Part shown: one piece after another, positions 6,956 through 11,338 of the stretch
How the letters are laid out: each line of letters starts with the position of its first letter
Position numbering within the stretch: position 1 is the stretch's first letter
From: Bacteroidales bacterium UBA1736
Lineage (GTDB): Bacteria > Bacteroidota > Bacteroidia > Bacteroidales > UBA932
Direction of reading: 5' to 3'
Assembly (NCBI GenBank): GCA_002315825.1
Contig: DCIC01000143.1
Span: 3,188-14,525 of the forward strand
Length of the DNA stretch: 11,338 nucleotides
Position numbers and translations under genes: made by a program
Notes under the pieces: model-generated
What the model saw: only the letters and a program-made list of their open reading frames with translations
What the model was told of the DNA's origin: nothing
Databases searched by the model: none

Positions 6956-9154
6956 ATGAAAAAGCACTATTCTCTGATCTGCGCAGCGATACTTTTGCTG
7001 TGCCAGTTGACCGCATCTGCACAGACCAATAACAGATCCGAGGAGCCCATCGATTCATTGAGTATGGTCGGGATGGAGCTCAACCTGGACCAGACAGTTG
7101 TTGTAGCAGACAGAAAATACATAGTCTACAAGATCGATAAAAAGACCATCAGTGCTGCTTCGGACATATATGCGGCGGGAGGAACTGCAGTGGACATTTT
7201 GGAAAGCACGCCTTCCATCAGAGTCAATGCCGACGGTGATGTCACATTCAGAGGCAGTTCCGGATTCAAAGTATATATCAATGGAAAGCCCGCCATTTCC
7301 GAAGGCTCTCAGGCTTTGCAGCAGGTCCCTGCAAGTCAGATTGAGAACATTGAGATAATCACCACCCCTTCTGCAAAATACGAGACAGACGGAGACGTGG
7401 GTATGATTAATATCATCACAAAAAAGGAGACAGAGCAGGGTCTTAATGGGGCCTTCAACCTATCCGGAAGCACACTGGGAAGCTACAACTTTGATATGCT
7501 TCTCAATAAGAATATCAAAGACCACAGAATCTATGCGGGCGCGACGGCCTTTGACATCAGAAGTGAGAGTGACTTCAACCAGAAAAAGACTACCATTATG
7601 GATGGGATCACCACCACATCCGACTCCAAAGGGCCGAGAACCGGCCATAAGATAAGATACACAGGCAAAATTGGATACGAGTATGACAACAGGACCACTT
7701 TGTTCAGGCTGGAGGGCGAAGTAGGATACACAGAGAGAAATAAGACAGGAGATATGGATTATTCTGAAGTCAGAGAAGGGGACGGTGGTCAGCTCAGAAA
7801 CAATTATAACAGTTATGATGTTTACTCCATCAACGAGAAAATCGCAATAGGTACTGCCACCTTCTCCCATAAGTTCAATGACAAGGGTCATCAGATATCC
7901 GCCAGCGCCTACGTAAAATATGACTGGGGTGCCCTGGAATACTATGAGAGCAATATGTTTGACAGCGCGCATATGAGGGTGGATGGATCTCTGGCTTACG
8001 AAAGAGAGCACAGATGGAACAACAAAGCCAATCTGGATTACGTCCTTCCATATAGCGCGACAGGAAAGCTTGAGGCCGGATATCAGTTCAGCTGGTATGT
8101 CGAGGATGGAAACTATTCCATCAAATTCTGGGACAAAGAGGCCCAGAAATATGTATGGAGGGATGATCTTTATAATGTCTATTACTACAACCGCACGATG
8201 AATTCCGCATACTTGGAATGGTCGGACAGGGTAGGCGCTTTCAATTTCCAGGCCGGTCTCAGAGCTGACCAGAGACGTGATTATCTGGACATTACTATGA
8301 AGGACTGCAGCAGGGACAAGAAGTTTCTGGAGCTTTTCCCATCCGCCCATATCGGATACAACGGCAAGCACTCCGACGTTGTGACATTCGGATATTCATA
8401 CAGGACCAACCGTCCGAATATCTGGCAGTTGGAACCTTACATCACATACGAGGATTACTACACCGCAATGGTTGGAAATCCGGACATCAAGTCTGAATAT
8501 ATTCACGCTTTCGAACTGAATTACCGCAAGAACTTCGGGGAGAAACATTCTTTATCGGTAACAGGCTTCTATCGAGGAAGAAAGGACAAAATTGACAGAA
8601 TCAGGGTGGCTTATCTGCCTGGCGTGACTCTCGACTCTCTCGCCAATGTTGGCAAAGACAAATCCTATGGACTGGAGATGAGCGGGCAATTCAGGATTGC
8701 CCACTATTGGACTCTTATTGCCAATGGAAGTGCATATTTCTACAATTTTTGGATATATAATCCCAATCAGGGGCGAGACGTGGACAGTTTCAATTATGAA
8801 GCATATCTCGGGAACACCTTTACAGTCACTCCGACGACAAAGATCCAGTTCGACGCCAATCTGGTAGGTCCGGCAATTTCTTCGCAGGGAAAGGAAAACA
8901 CCTATTTCTACTGCAATCTTTCCGCACGGCAACAACTGTTCAAACGAAAATTGACGGCAGTCCTGGCCTTCAGGGATATGTTCGCAACGGCCAGGTACAA
9001 CAGTAGCCGTGAAGCAGTCGGTCTGTCTTCCTACACCAGGATCAGGCCTGTCTATCCTGCAATCACTCTGACTCTGAGCTATACATTCAACGGATTCAAG
9101 GGCAAAGAAAGCAAGACTGACTCCGGAGAGCTCTTCGAAGGTTCAGCCTTCTAA
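6956..9154 (+). CDS. Outer-membrane plug and beta-barrel protein, TonB-dependent receptor-like
   Basis: A 732-residue outer-membrane protein. A signal peptide (1-22, cleavage ASA before QTNN) is followed by a short acidic segment and LDQTVVVADRK (44-54), which resembles a TonB box. The plug domain covers about 60-157 (DILESTPSIRVNADGDVTFRG, VYINGKPA, IENIEIITTPSAKYETDGDVGMINIITKK; each part seen separately). The rest is a barrel of alternating amphipathic strands ending in ITLTLSYTFNGF and an unusual charged tail of about 18 residues. This layout fits the outer-membrane beta-barrel family common in Bacteroidota. The carboxypeptidase-regulatory-like domain often found ahead of the plug is missing, and no SusD-like partner is nearby, so glycan import is not supported. 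The substrate is unknown. I chose ATG 6956 because the signal peptide begins there; a TTG four codons earlier is possible. It ends the parE operon. Confidence 0.88.
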   Translation: MKKHYSLICAAILLLCQLTASAQTNNRSEEPIDSLSMVGMELNLDQTVVVADRKYIVYKIDKKTISAASDIYAAGGTAVDILESTPSIRVNADGDVTFRGSSGFKVYINGKPAISEGSQALQQVPASQIENIEIITTPSAKYETDGDVGMINIITKKETEQGLNGAFNLSGSTLGSYNFDMLLNKNIKDHRIYAGATAFDIRSESDFNQKKTTIMDGITTTSDSKGPRTGHKIRYTGKIGYEYDNRTTLFRLEGEVGYTERNKTGDMDYSEVREGDGGQLRNNYNSYDVYSINEKIAIGTATFSHKFNDKGHQISASAYVKYDWGALEYYESNMFDSAHMRVDGSLAYEREHRWNNKANLDYVLPYSATGKLEAGYQFSWYVEDGNYSIKFWDKEAQKYVWRDDLYNVYYYNRTMNSAYLEWSDRVGAFNFQAGLRADQRRDYLDITMKDCSRDKKFLELFPSAHIGYNGKHSDVVTFGYSYRTNRPNIWQLEPYITYEDYYTAMVGNPDIKSEYIHAFELNYRKNFGEKHSLSVTGFYRGRKDKIDRIRVAYLPGVTLDSLANVGKDKSYGLEMSGQFRIAHYWTLIANGSAYFYNFWIYNPNQGRDVDSFNYEAYLGNTFTVTPTTKIQFDANLVGPAISSQGKENTYFYCNLSARQQLFKRKLTAVLAFRDMFATARYNSSREAVGLSSYTRIRPVYPAITLTLSYTFNGFKGKESKTDSGELFEGSAF

Positions 9155-9164
9155 GATTCACTAA

Positions 9165-9208
9165 ATAAAGAAGGCGACCAATAATCACTTATTAGTCGCC
9201 TTCTTTAT
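9165..9208. terminator. Strong bidirectional terminator hairpin
   Basis: A perfect 14-bp inverted repeat (ATAAAGAAGGCGAC at 9165-9178 with GTCGCCTTCTTTAT at 9195-9208) continues after one mismatch as a 5-bp AATAA/TTATT stem closed by the loop TCAC. The outer part of the stem is A/T rich on both sides, so it can supply the T tract in both directions. It lies 10 bp after the outer-membrane protein stop and 20 bp after the rplI stop, between convergent genes. Confidence 0.88.
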
Positions 9209-9228
9209 AAAATATGTATTACTGAAAA

Positions 9229-9669
9229 TTACTCAGCAACAACCTCTACCTTGACAGTAGCACAGATAGTCTTGTAAACCTTTACAGAAGCCTCATATAC
9301 ACCGGGCTCCTGGATAGAAGGCATATTGACATTTCTCTTCTCAACCTCAAATCCTGCAGCTGCAAGAGCCTCAACGACTGCATTTGCACTTACGGAGCCG
9401 AAGAGCTTGCCGGCCTCAGTGACTTTAGCGCTGACCTTTACAGGAACAGCTGCCATCTGAGCGGCCTTAGCCTCTGCGTCTGCGACAAACTTAGCCTCTT
9501 TGTGAGCTCTCTGACGAAGAGTCTCCTCGTGCTGCTTGATAGCAGAAGGAGTACCTACTGCTGCGTAACCCTGAGGTACGAGATAATTGAGAGCATAACC
9601 GGTCTTTACTTCTACTACATCACCGGCCTCGCCGAGATTAGCAACTTCTTTCTTCAAAATGATTTTCAT
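9229..9669 (-). CDS. rplI: 50S ribosomal protein L9
   Basis: Structural protein of the large ribosomal subunit, bound to 23S rRNA domain V near the L1 stalk. The 146-residue length is normal. The N-terminal RNA-binding domain reads MKIILKKEVANLGEAGDVVE (1-20), followed by GYALNYLVPQGYA (24-36). The long connecting helix spans about 41-75 and is rich in Ala, Lys and Glu. The C-terminal domain has GKLFGSVS (87-94) and a final Val/Glu-rich strand. The start is placed at the ATG at 9669 because L9 proteins begin MKIILK or similar; an in-frame TTG three codons upstream (9678) is not needed. It is the last gene of the rpsF-rpsR-rplI operon, 9 bp after rpsR, and is closed by the shared terminator at 9165-9208. 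Confidence 0.97.
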   Translation of the reverse strand: MKIILKKEVANLGEAGDVVEVKTGYALNYLVPQGYAAVGTPSAIKQHEETLRQRAHKEAKFVADAEAKAAQMAAVPVKVSAKVTEAGKLFGSVSANAVVEALAAAGFEVEKRNVNMPSIQEPGVYEASVKVYKTICATVKVEVVAE

Positions 9670-9678
9670 AACTCTCAA

Positions 9679-9957
9679 TTATTTAAGAAGGTCAGTAACA
9701 TAAGGGAGAAGTGCGAGAGAGCGTGCTCTCTTGACTGCCTGTGCGACCTTGCGCTGGAACTTGAGGGAAGTACCGGTGATACGGCGGGGAAGAATCTTAC
9801 CCTGCTCGTTGAGGAACTTCTTAAGGAACTCAGCGTCCTTGTAGTCAACATATTTGATACCTGCCTTCTTGAAACGGCAGTATTTCTTCTTTCTAACCTC
9901 AACTGTAGGAGGGTTCAAATAACGGATCTCGCCGTTCTGTTCATTTGTCTGTGCCAT
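9679..9957 (-). CDS. rpsR: 30S ribosomal protein S18
   Basis: Small-subunit protein that pairs with S6 and binds the central domain of 16S rRNA. The 92 residues begin with a short flexible segment (MAQTNEQNGEIRYL). The core carries KKKYCRFKKAGIKYVDYKD (23-41), FLNEQGKILPRRITG (48-62) and the basic C-terminal helix FQRKVAQAVKRARSLALLPY (67-86). These are hallmark S18 motifs, and the length is slightly above the usual 75-90 because of the N-terminal tail. The start ATG lies 2 bp after the rpsF stop and the stop is 9 bp ahead of rplI, so the three genes are tightly co-transcribed. The direct rpsF-rpsR junction without ssb is the arrangement I know from Bacteroidota. Confidence 0.97.
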   Translation of the reverse strand: MAQTNEQNGEIRYLNPPTVEVRKKKYCRFKKAGIKYVDYKDAEFLKKFLNEQGKILPRRITGTSLKFQRKVAQAVKRARSLALLPYVTDLLK

Positions 9958-9959
9958 AA

Positions 9960-10343
9960 TTAATCCTCCTTTGCGGGTTCTTCAACCTTTGTCTCTTCAG
10001 CAGCTTTCTTTGCTGCTTTGTTGTTTCTTCTCTTCTCAGCGTAAGCTGCAGCATTCTTATCAAGCGCTACTGTAAGGAAGCGGATGATACGCTCGTCACG
10101 GTGATACTGAGTCTCAAGAGTAGCCACGAACTCGGGCTCTGCCTTAAACTCAATGAGATAATAAAATCCTGATGTCTTGTGCTGGATAGGATAAGCAAGC
10201 TGCTTAAGCCCCCAGTCCTCTTCGTACACTACTTCACCACCATTTTCCTTGATGAGTCCAGTGTACTTGGCAACCGCTTCCTTCATCTGAGCATCAGACA
10301 AAACGGGAGTTGCAATGAAAACGGTTTCGTACTGTTTCAACAT
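9960..10343 (-). CDS. rpsF: 30S ribosomal protein S6
   Basis: Small-subunit protein that forms a complex with S18 at the platform of the 30S subunit. The 127 residues begin MLKQYETVFIATPVLSDAQM (1-20). The signature WGLKQLAYPIQHKTSGFYYL (44-63) and RDERIIRFLTVALDK (82-96) follow. The last 30 residues form a charged tail, first basic (EKRRNNKAAKKAA) and then acidic (ending EEPAKED), which is common in this phylum and absent from the ribosomal core. It is the first gene of the operon. A promoter at 10409-10439 and a hairpin at 10373-10408 precede it; the leader of about 60 bases may allow feedback control by the S6:S18 pair, as known for other bacteria, but that is inferred. Confidence 0.97.
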   Translation of the reverse strand: MLKQYETVFIATPVLSDAQMKEAVAKYTGLIKENGGEVVYEEDWGLKQLAYPIQHKTSGFYYLIEFKAEPEFVATLETQYHRDERIIRFLTVALDKNAAAYAEKRRNNKAAKKAAEETKVEEPAKED

Positions 10344-10372
10344 TTTGGTATAAGTTAAAAATAAAAAATTTA

Positions 10373-10408
10373 CAGCCCTTTGCGCAGGAAAGACCTCACA
10401 AAGGGCTG
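10373..10408 (-). ncRNA. Hairpin in the rpsF 5' leader: candidate regulatory leader or terminator/attenuator
   Basis: On the minus strand CAGCCCTTTG (10408-10399) pairs perfectly with CAAAGGGCTG (10382-10373). The 16-base loop can form a small inner AGG/CCT stem. A T-rich run (AAATTTTTTATTTTT, about 10371-10357) follows, so it could terminate transcription from the upstream GH109-like gene. It also lies just after the rpsF promoter, so the rpsF mRNA would begin in or next to the left arm of the stem. S6:S18-binding leaders are known ahead of rpsF in several phyla. I do not see their CCG signature clearly here, so the class stays open. Confidence 0.5.
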
Positions 10409-10439
10409 CAAATATAGTGATTAATTATTTAATCTGCAA
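10409..10439 (-). promoter_or_regulatory. Promoter of the rpsF-rpsR-rplI operon
   Basis: On the minus strand TTG (10439-10437) is followed after 20 bp by TATATTTG (10416-10409), a full match to the Bacteroidota -7 consensus TAnnTTTG. The spacer is A/T rich. It begins 5 bp after the stop codon of the upstream GH109-like gene, so the ribosomal operon has its own promoter. Confidence 0.75.
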
Positions 10440-10444
10440 TAGCT

Positions 10445-11338
10445 TTAGAAAGCATACTTGAATCCCTGTATCTTATTCCAGTCTCCGCGAGTGAAATCGG
10501 GGAATTTGACAGGAATACAGCCATTCTCAAGTGAGAGACGACTGAGCTCCTGTACGGCACTCCATTCAGCTGCATCATAAACATCCATATCGAGAGGCAG
10601 GCCGTGATGCAGACAGTACACAAGTCTATAATCCATAATATAATCCATTCCTCCGTGTCCGCCTACCGCCTTGGCCGTCTCCTCGATGTCCTTTACAAAC
10701 TGAGGACGATATGCTTGAAGGAGGGAATCCATAACTTCCTGAGATACCTGATTGTGGCCGCCAATAGACTTGACAGAGATCTGCTGAATAGGATATTTGT
10801 TAGCAAACCCTTCAGTACCTGTAAGCTGGTGCATTCTGGTATAAGGACGCGGAGCATAGACATTATGCTGAACTTCGATGAGCTTCTGCTTGTCAGTTTG
10901 AATGAGGCTGATAGTATGGTCTCCGTCAAGGCACTCCTCAGAGTTTCTGTATCTCTTTGCCGCCGCCTTTCCATTGTATGAAGGTGTATCCATCGCAACA
11001 AGGAAATCCATCTTGTCTCCACGATGGATGTCAAGAACCTGGCAGATGGGTCCGAGTCCGTGTGTGGGATAGTTGTCTCCACGATGAGCCATATTGTAGT
11101 CAATTCTCCAGACCTCACTGTGGTCCCAATCCTCTGCTAGATAGTGAATATATGCCCCTTCTACGTGATAAACCTCGCCAAACACGCCTTGCTGAGCCAT
11201 ATTCAAAGTCGAGAGCTCAAAGAAATCATAGCAGCAGTTCTCAAGGAGAATACAATGTCTGCGTGTCTTCTCGCAAGTATTGACGATATCCCAGCACTCT
11301 TGAATAGACATAACGCCGGGGACCTCAATGGCTGCATG
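10445..11338 (-). CDS. GH109-type Gfo/Idh/MocA-fold protein, C-terminal part (5' end outside window)
   Basis: Probable NAD-dependent glycosidase or oxidoreductase; characterised GH109 members are alpha-N-acetylgalactosaminidases. 297 residues are visible of a family near 450-470; the N-terminal Rossmann domain with the nucleotide motif and any export signal lie beyond base 11338. The visible part opens HAAIEVPGVMSIQECWDIV, where EVP replaces the common EKP of Gfo/Idh/MocA enzymes, as in GH109. ENCCYDFFE (visible 33-41), GVFGEVYHVEGAYIHYL and GDNYPTHGLGP (87-97, with Tyr90 and His93 at positions expected for catalytic Tyr and His) are GH109-like. The C-terminal part has GGHGGMDYIMDYRL and a tail ending FKYAF. 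A role in releasing GalNAc from host glycans is inferred from the family only. It ends 5 bp before the rpsF promoter. Confidence 0.85.
   Translation of the reverse strand, partial: HAAIEVPGVMSIQECWDIVNTCEKTRRHCILLENCCYDFFELSTLNMAQQGVFGEVYHVEGAYIHYLAEDWDHSEVWRIDYNMAHRGDNYPTHGLGPICQVLDIHRGDKMDFLVAMDTPSYNGKAAAKRYRNSEECLDGDHTISLIQTDKQKLIEVQHNVYAPRPYTRMHQLTGTEGFANKYPIQQISVKSIGGHNQVSQEVMDSLLQAYRPQFVKDIEETAKAVGGHGGMDYIMDYRLVYCLHHGLPLDMDVYDAAEWSAVQELSRLSLENGCIPVKFPDFTRGDWNKIQGFKYAF

Noticed and set aside
7460..8371. Open frame of 303 codons on the minus strand, opposite the outer-membrane protein gene
   Set aside because: It is antisense to a well-supported gene, resembles no family I recognise, and has no promoter or neighbour support. 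It is best explained by codon bias of the real gene.
9502..9963. Open frame of 153 codons on the plus strand opposite rpsR and rplI
   Set aside because: It covers the junction of two certain ribosomal protein genes on the other strand and shows no signal, motif or promoter of its own.
1749..11338. A polysaccharide utilisation locus built around galM, the barrel protein and the GH109-like gene
   Set aside because: The genes are in separate transcription units on different strands, with housekeeping genes between them and no SusC/SusD pair or hybrid regulator.

Overview
The window reads as chromosomal DNA from an anaerobic member of the Bacteroidota, most likely order Bacteroidales. The evidence is a pyruvate:ferredoxin oxidoreductase, a clostridial-type 2[4Fe-4S] ferredoxin, DUF1573 and plug/beta-barrel outer-membrane proteins, a GH109-type oxidoreductase-fold glycosidase, the gene order rpsF-rpsR-rplI without ssb, the absence of clear Shine-Dalgarno sites, and promoters of the Bacteroidota form TTTG/TTG - about 20 bp - TAnnTTTG. 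Genus cannot be decided from the sequence alone.

Layout. (1) 1-1748, plus strand: the C-terminal part of nifJ overlaps by one base (TAATG) a 114-residue protein that is only a LysR-type winged helix-turn-helix. (2) 1749-3126, minus strand: a small ferredoxin gene of 57 codons, then an intrinsic terminator, then a lipoprotein aldose 1-epimerase whose stop codon abuts the LysR-like gene. (3) 3221-4399, plus: a secreted DUF1573 protein, divergent from the ferredoxin, with promoter elements for both directions packed in 3182-3212. (4) 4474-9154, plus: topoisomerase IV subunit B (parE), a PlsC-like acyltransferase overlapping it (ATGA), and a plug plus beta-barrel outer-membrane protein 17 bp later, which look like one operon. 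A strong hairpin at 9165-9208 ends it and serves both strands. (5) 9229-10343, minus: the ribosomal protein operon rpsF-rpsR-rplI, with a good promoter and a 5'-terminal hairpin leader. (6) 10445-11338, minus: the C-terminal two thirds of a GH109-like protein, cut by the window edge.

How the genes fit together. PFOR makes acetyl-CoA, CO2 and reduced ferredoxin from pyruvate, and the ferredoxin at 2953-3126 is a plausible acceptor close by. GalM and the GH109 protein are both plausible parts of galactose or N-acetylgalactosamine scavenging, but they lie in separate units. DUF1573, the acyltransferase and the beta-barrel protein are envelope-related. Gene density is high and no intergenic gap exceeds 101 bp.

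I found no mobile element, CRISPR array, tRNA or rRNA, and no convincing new multi-gene system. The items most worth checking are the HTH-only LysR protein coupled to nifJ, a cysteine-rich stretch inside the PFOR thiamine domain, the terminator immediately ahead of galM, and the hairpin leader of rpsF.
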